DNA of 52,047 nt from Chloroflexota bacterium. GTDB lineage: Bacteria > Chloroflexota > Dehalococcoidia > SHYB01. Of this stretch, positions 35,015-44,228 are shown in pieces. The DNA is taken from NCBI GenBank assembly GCA_016875535.1, contig VGPF01000011.1, positions 1 to 52,047 of the forward strand, in the 5' to 3' direction. A model generated the notes under the pieces. It saw nothing but the letters and a program-made list of their open reading frames with translations. It did not search any database and was not told the origin of the DNA. Position 1 is the stretch's first letter; each line of letters begins with the position of its first letter. The position numbers were made by a program, and so were the translations under genes.

Positions 35015-35361
35015 GCCGGTACATCGAAGTGAACGTGGAGGAAGGGGCGAATAGCCCCATGACGGTGAACCGGATGTTCAGCGTGGCCGAACAGCCGCGC
35101 CCCGTGCGCGCCGTCTGGACCTCCCTCCCCACGGGCAAGGACGCCTGGTGCGAAGTGGTGGGCTGGTCACGCGAAGGGGTGTGCCAGGCCTACGCCGCCA
35201 CCGTGGAAGACTCCGGCGATGGCACCGCCCTCCTCGTCTTCGGCGGCAACGACGGCATCCGCCTGAAGCCCGAGGGCGAGCCGACGGCCTGGAGCCTGGG
35301 TACCAGAGAGCAGTGGGGCGAGCCGTGCCTCCTTCTTCCCCATGGGACGGAGGTGCGCTGA
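35011..35361 (+). CDS. Uncharacterised protein coupled to siroheme synthesis
   Basis: 116 residues from a GTG start, rich in beta-type sequence (RAVWTSLPTGKDAWCEVVGWSREGVCQAYAATVEDSG). No family recognised. It overlaps its upstream partner by four bases and shares its last base with the start of the precorrin-2 dehydrogenase (TGATG), so it is locked into the siroheme cassette. Three Cys residues are present but not in a metal-site pattern. A small accessory or chaperone for sulfite reductase would fit the context, but this is speculation. Confidence 0.65.
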   Translation: MSRYIEVNVEEGANSPMTVNRMFSVAEQPRPVRAVWTSLPTGKDAWCEVVGWSREGVCQAYAATVEDSGDGTALLVFGGNDGIRLKPEGEPTAWSLGTREQWGEPCLLLPHGTEVR

Positions 35362-36011
35362 TGCCCAGGAACTACCCCGTCTTCCTCACCCTTCGGGGGC
35401 GCAAGTGCCTTGTCATCGGCGGCGGCGAAGTGGCGACCCATAAGGCGCTCGGCCTGCTGGAGTGCGATGCGAACGTGACCGTCATCAGCCCCTCCGCCAC
35501 GCCTGCCCTGCGCGACCTGGCGAAAAGCGGCGCGATAACCCTTATCCAGCGCCCCTATCTCCCCGGCGACCTGAAGGGCGCCTACCTTGCCATCGCGGCG
35601 ACGAGCGCCGCCGATGTGAACCGGGACATCGCGAAAGAGGCGGAATCGCGGCGCGTGCTCTTGAACATCGTTGACGTGCAAGATCTCGGGGATTTCTTCA
35701 CCCCTGCCGTAGTCCAGCGCGGCCAGGTGACTATCGCTATCTCCACCAGCGGGGCAAGCCCGGCCCTGGCCCGCAAGCTCCGGGAGGAGCTTGCCACGGC
35801 GAACGCCCTCCAGTGGGCAGACCTGTCCGACGTCCTCTCCGCCGCACGCCTCGAGCTGCGCAAGCGCAAACTCAAGGCCATCCCCAAGCGCTGGCAGGAG
35901 GCCATCACGCCTGACCTGCTCGCCCTGGTTCGATCAGGCGAATCCCAAAAGGCCCTTGCCAAGGTGCTCCATGCGCTGACCAAAGAGACGGTCAAGGAGG
36001 CGGCGCGATGA
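35361..36011 (+). CDS. Precorrin-2 dehydrogenase / sirohydrochlorin ferrochelatase (CysG N-terminal type)
   Basis: A 216-residue protein equal to the N-terminal half of CysG (Met8p/SirC-like). VFLTLRGRKCLVIGGGEVATHKALGLLE holds the NAD Rossmann motif GGGEVA, followed by IAATSAADVNRDI and LNIVDVQDLGDFFTPAVVQRGQVTIAISTSGASPALARKLREEL, the family's conserved core. It oxidises precorrin-2 to sirohydrochlorin and may insert iron to make siroheme. The start is the ATG overlapping the previous stop. Earlier in-frame codons back to 35148 read through another gene and are rejected. Confidence 0.93.
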   Translation: MPRNYPVFLTLRGRKCLVIGGGEVATHKALGLLECDANVTVISPSATPALRDLAKSGAITLIQRPYLPGDLKGAYLAIAATSAADVNRDIAKEAESRRVLLNIVDVQDLGDFFTPAVVQRGQVTIAISTSGASPALARKLREELATANALQWADLSDVLSAARLELRKRKLKAIPKRWQEAITPDLLALVRSGESQKALAKVLHALTKETVKEAAR

Positions 36012-37534
36012 CGGCCACACATCCCGCCTCTCCCGGCACCGTCTATCTCGTCGGCGCAGGCCCCGGCGATCCCGGGCTTATCACCGTGCGCGGCCGGCAG
36101 CTCCTCCAGCAGGCCGACGTGGTTATCTATGACCGCCTGGTGGACTCCAGGCTCCTGCGTTATGCCAAGCCCGGCGCCGAGCGCATCAGCGTCGGCAAGG
36201 CCCGCGGCGCACACTCGGCGACTCAGGAAAGCATCAACGACCTCCTGGTCCGGAAGGCCAAGGAAGGGAAGGTTGTCGTCCGGCTCAAAGGCGGCGACCC
36301 TTTCGTCTTCGGAAGAGGCGGTGAGGAGGCGGAGGCGCTGGCCCAGGCGGGCATCCGCTTCGCCATCGTCCCCGGCATCAGCTCGGCCATCGCGGCTCCC
36401 GCCTATGCCGGGATCCCCGTCACGCACCGGGAGGCGTCATCCTCCTTTACCGTCGTCAGCGGCACCGGCCTGCCCAACGCCACAGACGCTCGCAGGCGCT
36501 TCACCACAGCCGATGGCACCATCGTGGCCCTTATGGCCTGGGAAGGGCTGGAAGAGCTTACAGCGGCGCTGCTGCGCGAGGGCCGCAGCCCTGAGACACC
36601 GGCGGCCCTGGTCCAGTGGGGCACGGAGCCGCACCAGCGTGTTGTGACGGCCACCCTGGGGGACATCCGACAGCGCGGGCTGGAGGCGAATCTGACCGCG
36701 CCCGTCGTCCTCGTCGTCGGGGAAGTCGTCCGCCTTCGCAAGCGCCTCGCCTGGTTCGAAGAGCGACCGCTGTTCGGCAGGCGCATCCTGGTCACGTCAT
36801 CGCGGCAACAGGCGAGCGGCCTCATCCAGCGCCTGGAAGAGGCGGGCGCGATGGCGGTGGACGTGCCTCTGCTGGAGTTCACGCTTCTTGAGAAGAATCC
36901 CATCCTCGATCGCGCCATCGCCGAGCTCTCCCGCTACGGCTGGCTCGTCTTCTCCAGCCCCGTCGGCGTGGAGTTCTTCTTCGCCAGGCTTAAGGCCCTT
37001 GGCAAAGATAGCCGCGCCTTGGCGGGAGCAAAGGTCTGCGCCATCGGCTCAGCGACGGTTGCGGCGCTGAACGCCCGAGGCATCGAGCCTGACGCCGTGC
37101 CCGCCGATTTCAGCATCGCAGCGGTGACGGCCGCCGTTCAAGAGCACGCTACAGCAGGGGAACAGGTCCTGCTGCACCGGGCGGAAGAGGGAGGCAAGAG
37201 CCTAGGCGAGGCCTTTGCCCAGATGGGCGCGCGGGTACGGGAAGTGGATCTGTACGCCACCAAGATTCCGCCGGGGGTTGAGGCTGACCTGAAAGCAGCA
37301 TTGGCGAACGGGGTAGACGCCGTGACGCTTACAAGTTCGGCGGCCGTCTACAGTCTCACATCGCTCGCGGGCAGCGGAGGCCTCTCCCTAGGGAAGTCGC
37401 TCCTTGCATGCCTCGGCCCGGCCACGGCGCAGAGCGCGAAACAGCAGGGGCTCCAGGTGGACGTCCTTCCGGAACGCCACACGACCCAGGCCCTAGTTGA
37501 GGCGCTTTCGGCCCGCTTCAAGAACCGGGACTAG
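36008..37534 (+). CDS. cobA-hemD: Uroporphyrinogen-III C-methyltransferase / uroporphyrinogen-III synthase fusion
   Basis: A 508-residue fusion. Residues about 10-245 are the SAM-dependent methyltransferase: VYLVGAGPGDPGLITVRG, VVRLKGGDPFVFGRGGEE and VPGISSAIAAPAYAGIPVTHR are textbook CobA motifs. Residues about 260-505 are a HemD-type synthase with weak but recognisable lobes (ILVTSSRQQASGLIQRLEEAGA, VFSSPVGVEFFF, AVTLTSSAAVYSL). It turns hydroxymethylbilane into uroporphyrinogen III and then precorrin-2. It overlaps the dehydrogenase gene by four bases. Together they supply siroheme to the sulfite reductase. Confidence 0.94.
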   Translation: MTATHPASPGTVYLVGAGPGDPGLITVRGRQLLQQADVVIYDRLVDSRLLRYAKPGAERISVGKARGAHSATQESINDLLVRKAKEGKVVVRLKGGDPFVFGRGGEEAEALAQAGIRFAIVPGISSAIAAPAYAGIPVTHREASSSFTVVSGTGLPNATDARRRFTTADGTIVALMAWEGLEELTAALLREGRSPETPAALVQWGTEPHQRVVTATLGDIRQRGLEANLTAPVVLVVGEVVRLRKRLAWFEERPLFGRRILVTSSRQQASGLIQRLEEAGAMAVDVPLLEFTLLEKNPILDRAIAELSRYGWLVFSSPVGVEFFFARLKALGKDSRALAGAKVCAIGSATVAALNARGIEPDAVPADFSIAAVTAAVQEHATAGEQVLLHRAEEGGKSLGEAFAQMGARVREVDLYATKIPPGVEADLKAALANGVDAVTLTSSAAVYSLTSLAGSGGLSLGKSLLACLGPATAQSAKQQGLQVDVLPERHTTQALVEALSARFKNRD

Positions 37535-37540
37535 CCGGGT

Positions 37541-37735
37541 TTAGATCGGCGCGTAGACGACTGTCCAGTGGGGCGTGCCCATCGTGATCTGCCCTATCGG
37601 CACCGTCATCTCGATGGTTTCAGACGTCGCGGCAGACATCGGCGGGTTGCCCACCTTGTCCAGCGCCAGACGAAAGAGCGTCGCGACCTCCGCGTCGCTA
37701 TCCGTAAAGCCACCCCTGCGAACCTCATGTCTCAT
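37541..37735 (-). CDS. Small hypothetical protein, 64 residues
   Basis: On the opposite strand just after the siroheme genes. GGAGG lies five bases before the ATG, which is the main support. The sequence (MRHEVRRGGFTDSDAEVATLFRLALDK at the N-terminal end) has no family I can name. It may be a real small gene or a lucky frame. Confidence 0.4.
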   Translation of the reverse strand: MRHEVRRGGFTDSDAEVATLFRLALDKVGNPPMSAATSETIEMTVPIGQITMGTPHWTVVYAPI

Positions 37736-38000
37736 GGCGTCCTCCTTGGCCTCACTCCCCGCCGTTCCGAGGATAGAAACTTCGCACCCTTAGCCTCTCA
37801 CCTCGTGCTTCAGCGTGCATGGGTGGGGACACCTATCGCTCCTCCTGGACAGCACGAACGTAAGAGTTCCGTGGGGCATCTAGTTTTGGGGGCTTTCACC
37901 GATGTGTCACAATACCGGAGGCGTTAGGCTAACGTTCACTTGCAACGAGGGCAGCTTCTCAGATAGGACATAACCGCAGGTCTGTTGGAAGGGGCAGAGG

Positions 38001-39815
38001 TTGCGCTGGCTACCCAACTTCCTCTTTGACCGGAAGTACCGGCTCATCCATGCCGTCATCGTGACGACGGCGGTAGTCGTCCACGGGATGCTGCACTATC
38101 TTACGTATATCCCTGATTTCCGTCAGGTGATCGGCAGCCTGCCGTATTTCCGCCTCCACATCCTGCATGAGGCCGAGTTCCTCCTGATCATCGTCTATGC
38201 CGCGCTGACGCTCCGGTGGAAGGGCGGCGCGGTAGTCACCATCGTCACTGGGCTGACCTCTATCCCTTTCATCCTCGCCCCATATATCTTCGGTCGGGAC
38301 CCGCGCCCGGATGAGCTGCGTGATAACTCCATCCAAGTGGCCTTTATCCTGGGCATGGCGACGCTGATGGTCCTCTTCATCGAGACGGCCCAACGAGATA
38401 GAGAGCGGGTAGCCGCCCATGCCCGCCGCCTGACTTCGCTGGCGGCGGTGTCACGAGCCAGCGCCGAATCGCCGGAGACCAAAGTGGCAGTGGGCCATGC
38501 CGTGGCGGTGATCCAGCAGACACTGCCCAAGTCAGCCATTCTGGCCTATCTTTTCAGCCAGCAATCACCGGATAGGCTGACGCCCGCCGGCATCGCGGGG
38601 GGCAGCGGCACGTGGGAGCGCGGCGCCCCTTCGCTCAAGATTGACGCCGCCGGTGTGCGCACCCTCCGAAATGAGCAGTCGCCGCCCCTTGAGGCGCTCC
38701 CGGAGCCACTCGCCGACCTGCGCGCCGCCTTCCCAGCGGGAACGAAGCGGATCGTCACTATGCCGATGAACGCGCATGATGAGTTCATCGGCCTGCTTAT
38801 CGCCGGGCTGCCGCAAGGAGCGCCGCCCCGGACGGACCTGGACTTTCTGCGCTCTGCGGCCGGTCAGATGGCGCTGGTGGTGCGCAATACCCAGCTGTAC
38901 GAAGACGAGCGACGCGCTCACCGCCAGGTGGTCAAGCAGGAGCGCTTGACCGCGTTGGGCCAGATTGCCAGCGGGATCGCCCATGACATCAACAACGCCC
39001 TCTCCCCGGTGCTGGGCTTCAGCGACCTGATGATGAGCAACCCGGAGGACCTTCAGGATCAGGAGATGGCGCTCCGCTACCTGAAGTCCATCAACACCAA
39101 CGCCAAGGATATCGCGGCCATGGTGCGCAGGCTCCGGGGCTTCTATGTCAACACAGAGTCCGAGGATGACTTCGACGCGGTGGAGATGAAGAGCCTGATT
39201 GACGAGGCGATCCTGACGACACAACCCAGGTGGAAGGACCAGGCGCTGGCCGCAGGGATCGAGATACAGGTCACGCAGGCGGTGGAAGAGACGCCGCCGG
39301 CGTTCGGAGACCCATCGGAGCTGCGGGAAGTCCTGGTGAATCTTATCCTAAACGCCACAGACGCCATGCCCAAAAGCGGCTCAATTACAGTCTCCCTGCG
39401 GCCTGAAGGATCCTGGGTTGTGCTTGAGGTTGCGGACACCGGGAAAGGCATGTCCGAGGAGACGCGGATGCGCTGCTTCGAGCCCTTCTTCTCGACGAAG
39501 GAGGGTCGCGGGCGCGGCCTGGGCCTAGCGGTGACCTACGGCATCATCAAGCGCCACAAGGGGAAGATTGACGTGGCAAGCGCGCCAGACGAGGGGACGA
39601 CGTTCACAATCCGCCTGCCCACATACCAGAGGAGCGCCGAGGAGAACGTTATGAAGTCCCTAGGAACCTCCGCACGACCACTCTCGCTCCTTGTGGTGGA
39701 GGACGAAGAGGACATCAGGTTCATGCTTTCGCAGTTCATCTCGAGGGACGGGCATACGGCGGTGACGGCGAAGGACGGGCGCGAGGGGTTCGACCTCTTC
39801 CGGAGCCGGGCGTAA
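38001..39815 (+). CDS. Membrane sensor histidine kinase with receiver domain cut by a stop codon
   Basis: 604 residues from a TTG start. About four transmembrane helices lie in residues 17-130, then a GAF-like region (150-300), then a complete transmitter: H-box GIAHDINN with His328, N-box NLILNATDAM (Asn451), G1 VADTGKGM, F-box CFEPFFSTK and G2 GRGLGLAVTYG. A receiver domain begins at about 560 with VVEDEEDIRFML but the frame stops at TAA 39813-39815, just before the phosphoacceptor Asp. The kinase should work on an external partner; its own receiver cannot be phosphorylated unless the stop is suppressed or is an error. It is followed by mobA on the other strand. Confidence 0.88.
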   Translation: MRWLPNFLFDRKYRLIHAVIVTTAVVVHGMLHYLTYIPDFRQVIGSLPYFRLHILHEAEFLLIIVYAALTLRWKGGAVVTIVTGLTSIPFILAPYIFGRDPRPDELRDNSIQVAFILGMATLMVLFIETAQRDRERVAAHARRLTSLAAVSRASAESPETKVAVGHAVAVIQQTLPKSAILAYLFSQQSPDRLTPAGIAGGSGTWERGAPSLKIDAAGVRTLRNEQSPPLEALPEPLADLRAAFPAGTKRIVTMPMNAHDEFIGLLIAGLPQGAPPRTDLDFLRSAAGQMALVVRNTQLYEDERRAHRQVVKQERLTALGQIASGIAHDINNALSPVLGFSDLMMSNPEDLQDQEMALRYLKSINTNAKDIAAMVRRLRGFYVNTESEDDFDAVEMKSLIDEAILTTQPRWKDQALAAGIEIQVTQAVEETPPAFGDPSELREVLVNLILNATDAMPKSGSITVSLRPEGSWVVLEVADTGKGMSEETRMRCFEPFFSTKEGRGRGLGLAVTYGIIKRHKGKIDVASAPDEGTTFTIRLPTYQRSAEENVMKSLGTSARPLSLLVVEDEEDIRFMLSQFISRDGHTAVTAKDGREGFDLFRSRA

Positions 39816-40058
39816 GACCTGGTAATCACCGACCGGGCCATGCCGGGGATGAACGGGGACGAGCTCGCCGCCCGGGTGAAAAAGGTCTCCCCAAAGACGC
39901 CGGTCTTCTTACTCACGGGATTTGGGGACATCCTGAACGCCTCTGGGGAGAAGCCTACGAACGTGGATATGGTGCTGGGCAAGCCGGTTACGATGGCCGC
40001 TTTGCGCGAAGCGGTGGAGAAGGTGACAAAGAGGAAGTTGGCGCCGGTGGCCGGGTAG
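39816..40058 (+). pseudogene. Detached second half of the receiver domain
   Basis: This continues the kinase frame without shift: DLVITDRAMPGMNGDEL carries the phosphoacceptor Asp, then VFLLTGFGD (conserved Thr) and VLGKPVTMAALREAV (conserved Lys). With the stop codon changed, the joined reading FRSRA-x-DLVITD is the normal receiver sequence, where a Tyr is common. An ATG at 39840 could restart translation but would miss the Asp. Its end overlaps the mobA end by about 70 bases. Confidence 0.85.
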
Positions 40059-40665
40059 CGCCGCGGGCTTTTCCCCAGGCACGGGAGAGGTCTCCAGGGG
40101 TGTTGACGTTGGCGAATGAGTCGCGCCACCGGGGAAGACGGGACAGGTCGGCTTCGCGAACCCACCGGACATCTAGGAGCGCCAGCAGGCTCTGCATACT
40201 ACGTGTCCCTGAGGTAAGCGCCTGGAGGCCGGCTTTGGCGGCGGGGGTTGCGCGGTAGATGGCATGGAGCGGCTGGGGACGGCGCGAGATGACGGGAACG
40301 GCGGCCTCATGGAGAGGGGTGAGCAGCCCGGTGAGAGCGTCCAGCACCTGGGGCGAGACGAGGGGGAGATCGCAGGAGAGGATAGCGGCGACAGGGTAGC
40401 GCGCCTTTCGCAGACCGGCGACGGCGGCAGAGAGGGGCCCTTGGCCGGGGAAGAGGTCCTTGACGAGTCGCACCCCTTTGGGGAGAGGCACGGGCGCGCG
40501 GCCATCCCTGGTGACGACGATGCAATCGTCGGTCAGGCCGGAGAGGCGAGCGAGGATATGGGTGAGCATGGGCCGGCCCTGGAATGGGAGAGCGGCCTTG
40601 GGGCGGCCCATGCGGCGCCCTTGGCCGCCGGCCAGGATGACCAGGCTCAGCTGTGATTTCGGCAT
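39988..40665 (-). CDS. mobA: Molybdenum cofactor guanylyltransferase
   Basis: A 225-residue nucleotidyltransferase that adds GMP to molybdopterin to make the bis-MGD cofactor. The signature LAGGQGRRMGRPKAALPF (11-28) is clear, as are LVKDLFPGQGPLSAAVAGL and SCDLPLVSPQVLDAL with the metal-binding Asp. The C-terminal tail after residue 200 is Pro/Ser/Arg-rich and overlaps the receiver-domain remnant on the other strand. Its client is probably the formate-dehydrogenase-like molybdoenzyme downstream. Confidence 0.92.
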   Translation of the reverse strand: MPKSQLSLVILAGGQGRRMGRPKAALPFQGRPMLTHILARLSGLTDDCIVVTRDGRAPVPLPKGVRLVKDLFPGQGPLSAAVAGLRKARYPVAAILSCDLPLVSPQVLDALTGLLTPLHEAAVPVISRRPQPLHAIYRATPAAKAGLQALTSGTRSMQSLLALLDVRWVREADLSRLPRWRDSFANVNTPGDLSRAWGKARGATRPPAPTSSLSPSPPLRAKRPS

Positions 40666-41429
40666 GCGCCTATGGTACGCGCATCATCTCGGGTTTGCTT
40701 ATCGAGCGGGGTTCCTTTCTTGGAGATTCGCGGTGGGAGAGGGCGCAGGCGGCGGACGGCGGTCCCTTCATGACGGGACGAGTGAGGCGCGGGTGCGAGA
40801 ATGGAGCGTCCGCCGGAGGCGGACTGGGAATCTTGCCGAGGCAAGAGCAGCCTACGTTCCCATGGCGACAGTTGTCTGCCAGCCAATCCCGCTTGTGAGC
40901 CTGCGGTAGTTCGAAGAGACGCACAGCCCATCGGCGCAAGCGCCTTATGGGCGGCGGCCGTTCACCGGGAGACCGCTGGGCAGCCGATGAACCCACGTGC
41001 CACATCCGGATCGATCCTCCTTTGCCTCCGCCGTTTCATGGCGCGTCGCGGCTTCCCTGGCCAGGGGAAGGGCTACGCGCCATTGCCGCCTATACCCTTC
41101 ACTTTCAGTATAAGCATCAGCGTCAAGAGCGGGAGGTCAGGATGTTTATCCACAGATTACACAGATGAAGAAGATTGGGAGGAAAGGAAAGATAATCCGC
41201 CGAAGGCACGGAGAGCACAGAGATGGGAAGGGAACATGGAAACTGAGGAACGCAGGAACGAGGGGGAGGCAGGGGGATAGAGGGTGCAGGCGGATGCGGT
41301 GGTGTAGAATCTAGGCGATTTCCCCTGGGAAGAGGGATGGTGAAGTAGGGCAGGGACGGATAGCGAAGACGAGCGGGACGGAGCTACGACAGCATTGAGG
41401 AGCGTTCGTTCTCCGAACGAGCATAAGCG
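40666..41429. other. 764-base gene-free region with hairpins and repeat-like sequence
   Basis: No frame here looks like a protein. Two adjacent perfect hairpins occur at about 40807-40850: GTCCGCC-GGA-GGCGGAC and TCTTGCC-GA-GGCAAGA. At about 41148-41175 the text TTATCCACAGATTACACAGATGAAG contains a DnaA-box-like nonamer (TTATCCACA) and resembles degenerate dispersed repeats seen in many bacterial genomes, continuing with GGCACGGAGAGCACAGAG. I see no tRNA. The end leads to the molybdoenzyme start. Confidence 0.45.
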
Positions 41430-43646
41430 ATGAAGTTCACGATGTGGCGGCCTTCGCGGTGGGCGGGACTGATGCCCAACGGCGCGGGCCAGGTGAAGCC
41501 GAACCACTATAAGGACATGGTGAAGGCGGCATGGGCGAACCGGGATTCGCTGCCGTACGCCTGGCGCGTGCTCTCCAAGGGGGTATGCGACGGGTGCGCG
41601 CTGGGGACGACGGGCCTCCACGACTTCACGATGAAGGGGCTCCACCTGTGCACGGTGCGCTTGAATCTCCTGCGCCTGAACACGATGGGGGCGATGGACA
41701 TCGGCAAGCTGAAGGACGCGGCGGCGCTGAGGGGCATGAGCTCCAAGGAGCTACGCGACCTGGGGAGACTGCCGTACCCGATGGCACGTCGAAGGGGCGA
41801 GGCGGGCTTTTCCCGGGTGACGTGGGATGAGGCGCTGACGCTGATCGCAGAGCGCATCCGGGCGACGGACCCGCGCCGCATCTCGCTCTACCTGACTTCG
41901 AGAGGGATCACAAACGAGGCCTACTACGCGGCGCAGAAGGCATGGCGGTTCATGGGGAGCAACAACGTAGACAACTCATCGCGGATCTGCCACGCGCCCA
42001 GCACGACGGCGCTGAAGGAGACGATCGGGGTCGGCGCGACGACGTGTTCGTACAACGACTGGATGGGGTCTGACCTGCTGATCTTTGTGGGGAGCGACGT
42101 GCCGAACAACCAGCCGGTGACGACGAAGTATCTCTTTTATGCAAAGCAGCAGGGCTCCAAGGTGCTGGTGGTGAACACGTATAAGGAGCCCGGGCTGGAG
42201 CGGTACTGGGTGCCCTCCGTGATGGAGAGCGCGGTCTTCGGCACGAAGCTGACGGACCGGTTTTTCCTGATCCACACAGGCGGAGACATCGCCTTTTTCA
42301 ACGGCGTGCTGAAGCACCTGATCGAGCAGGGGTGGGTGGAGGCCGAGTTCATCGCGAAGCACACGGCGGACTATGGACAGGCGAAGGCGGCGGTGGAGGG
42401 GCAATCGTGGGAGATGCTGGAGCGGTTCTCAGGGTCGTCGCGGGAGGAGATGCTGGCCTTCGCGAAGGAGTTCGCCTCGGCGAAGAGCGCGGTGATCGTA
42501 TGGAGCATGGGGATCACGCAGCATCGCTTCGGCGTGGAGAATGTGAAGTCGCTGGTGAACCTGATGCTGGCGAAGGGGTTCGTGGGGAGAGAGAAGTGCG
42601 GGCTGATGGCGATCCGGGGGCACAGCGGCGTCCAGGGGGGCGCGGAGATGGGCGCGGTGCCGTGGGACTACCCCGGCGGCATGGCGATGAACGAAGAGAA
42701 TGCCTGGGCGCTGGAGCGGCTGTGGGGTTTCCCGGTCCCAACGTGGCGGGGGCTTTCCGCCGTGGAGTCCATTGACGCGGCGCACGCGGGGAAGCTGGAC
42801 GTGCTCTACTCCGTAGGCGGGAATTTTCTGGAGACGCTGCCGGAGCCGCAGTTCGTGGAGGAGGCGCTGGCGCGAGTGCCGCTTCGCGTGCACCAGGACA
42901 TCGTGGTGACGACGCAGATGCTGACGGACCCAGCGGAGACGGTGGTGCTGCTGCCGGCGCAGACGCGGTATGAGCAGCGCGGAGGAGGGACGGAGACGTC
43001 TACGGAGCGTCGGGTTTATTTCAGCCCGGAGATACAGGGCAGACGGATCGGCGAGGCGAAGGCGGAGTTCGACATCTTTATGGAAATCGCCAAGGGCGTG
43101 CGGCCGGAGATGGGGCATCTGATTGACTTTAAGGACTGCCAGGCGATACGAGACGAGATCCCCAAAGCGGTGCCGTTCTATGAGGGCATCCAGCACCTGA
43201 AAAAGCAGGGGGATGCCTTCCAGTGGGGCGGTGCTCGATTGTGCGAAGGAGCTTTGTTCCCGACAAAGGATGGAAAGGCGCACTTTGCATCGCTGAGGCC
43301 GCCGGAGATGGTGATACCCGAGGGGTGGTTCCTCCTCAGCACGCGGCGGGGGAGGCAGTTCAACAGTATGGTGCAGGCGGAGCGGGACCCGCTAACGGGG
43401 GCAAAACGGGATGACGTGCTGATGAGCAAGGCGGATGCGGAGTCGCTCGGGCTGAAGGAGGGGGATGCGCTACGGCTTATTTCCGATGTGGGGGAGATGG
43501 CGGGGCGGTGCAAGATTGCGCCGGTGAAGGAACGCAACATCCAGGTGCATTGGCCGGAGGGGAATGTGCTGCTGCGCCGAGGAGCGACGGACCCCGTGTG
43601 CGGGATACCGGATTACAACACGACGGTGCGGGTGGTGCGGGGGTAG
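41430..43646 (+). CDS. Formate-dehydrogenase-like molybdopterin oxidoreductase (FdhF/YdeP family)
   Basis: A 738-residue bis-MGD enzyme, length typical of the YdeP-like group. The N-terminal iron-sulfur region is reduced to CDGC (Cys53, Cys56) and Cys74. RICHAPS at 185-191 matches the RV(C/U)HGPS motif that holds the molybdenum ligand in formate dehydrogenases, here Cys187. [25 protein letters not shown] and the C-terminal molydopterin dinucleotide domain ([11 protein letters not shown]) are present. FdhD, which sulfurates formate dehydrogenases, is the next gene, so formate oxidation or CO2-linked redox is likely though not certain. The ATG lacks a strong ribosome site. Confidence 0.88.
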   Translation: MKFTMWRPSRWAGLMPNGAGQVKPNHYKDMVKAAWANRDSLPYAWRVLSKGVCDGCALGTTGLHDFTMKGLHLCTVRLNLLRLNTMGAMDIGKLKDAAALRGMSSKELRDLGRLPYPMARRRGEAGFSRVTWDEALTLIAERIRATDPRRISLYLTSRGITNEAYYAAQKAWRFMGSNNVDNSSRICHAPSTTALKETIGVGATTCSYNDWMGSDLLIFVGSDVPNNQPVTTKYLFYAKQQGSKVLVVNTYKEPGLERYWVPSVMESAVFGTKLTDRFFLIHTGGDIAFFNGVLKHLIEQGWVEAEFIAKHTADYGQAKAAVEGQSWEMLERFSGSSREEMLAFAKEFASAKSAVIVWSMGITQHRFGVENVKSLVNLMLAKGFVGREKCGLMAIRGHSGVQGGAEMGAVPWDYPGGMAMNEENAWALERLWGFPVPTWRGLSAVESIDAAHAGKLDVLYSVGGNFLETLPEPQFVEEALARVPLRVHQDIVVTTQMLTDPAETVVLLPAQTRYEQRGGGTETSTERRVYFSPEIQGRRIGEAKAEFDIFMEIAKGVRPEMGHLIDFKDCQAIRDEIPKAVPFYEGIQHLKKQGDAFQWGGARLCEGALFPTKDGKAHFASLRPPEMVIPEGWFLLSTRRGRQFNSMVQAERDPLTGAKRDDVLMSKADAESLGLKEGDALRLISDVGEMAGRCKIAPVKERNIQVHWPEGNVLLRRGATDPVCGIPDYNTTVRVVRG

Positions 43647-43740
43647 GGGCGACCTAACCCCTGGCCCCTTCCGTAGCTCGAAGACGAGCACGCGAAGGAA
43701 GGGGTAGGGGTTGCGGGAGCAACCCGGACAGCGTAGCCAG

Positions 43741-43845
43741 TTCGTCGTGGCGATGAGAAGCATCGCCGCTCCTTAGGGCAGCAGAGGGGGAGGGCTGGCC
43801 TCTCCGATGTATCGGAGCCCTGCGGGAAGGCCAGCCCCTACCGGA
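43741..43845. repeat. 105-bp structured repeat, copy 1
   Basis: Nearly identical to 44013-44117 (one difference seen, T/C at 43808). It can fold into three stems: GGCGATG-AGAAG-CATCGCC (43749-43767), GGGCTGGCCT (43792-43801) with AGGCCAGCCC (43828-43837), and nested CTCCGAT-GT-ATCGGAG (43802-43817). Confidence 0.85.
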
Positions 43846-44012
43846 AGACGGTGCGAGGGTTGCGGGTGCAACCTGGGGGGTGGGGTTGGAGAGGGGCGCT
43901 CCGGTGCGACACACGGAGTGAGGACACGCGCCGCGTTCGCCCGATGGTATCGGGCCGCCCCTACGCCAGATGGGGATTTGGGTTGCGAGGCAACCCAGTT
44001 GGCGTAGGCCCG

Positions 44013-44117
44013 TTCGTCGTGGCGATGAGAAGCATCGCCGCTCCTTAGGGCAGCAGAGGGGGAGGGCTGGCCTCTCCGACGTATCGGAGCCCTGCGGGAA
44101 GGCCAGCCCCTACCGGA
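44013..44117. repeat. 105-bp structured repeat, copy 2
   Basis: Second copy in direct orientation, 272 bases after the first. Similarity continues more weakly beyond the copy (GGTTG..GGGTGCAACCTGGGGG in both). The compensating T/C change sits in the inner stem and keeps a wobble pair. No open frame is inside. Confidence 0.85.
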
Positions 44118-44228
44118 GGCGGAGGGTGGGTTGAGGGTGCAACCTGGGGGAGAGGGGATGCGGGAAGGAGGCGTATAAGCGGGATAAGATAGATAGGATT
44201 GCAGCGGACTACTATGCGTAAGAGGGCC

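Larger units (their letters stand above)
43647..44228. other. Repeat-rich spacer between the molybdoenzyme and fdhD
   Basis: Besides the two 105-bp copies, the spacer has short hairpins such as GGGTTGC-GAG-GCAACCC near 43980. No gene is supported. Despite the 580-base gap, the flanking genes are functionally linked. Confidence 0.6.

Noticed and set aside
41148-41175. DnaA-box-like nonamer TTATCCACA as a possible replication origin
   Set aside because: It is a single site without an AT-rich region, dnaA or dnaN nearby, and it sits in a repeat-like stretch.
40801-41280. A 159-codon plus-strand frame in the gene-free stretch before the molybdoenzyme
   Set aside because: No ribosome site, mixed composition, and it runs across hairpins and repeat-like sequence.
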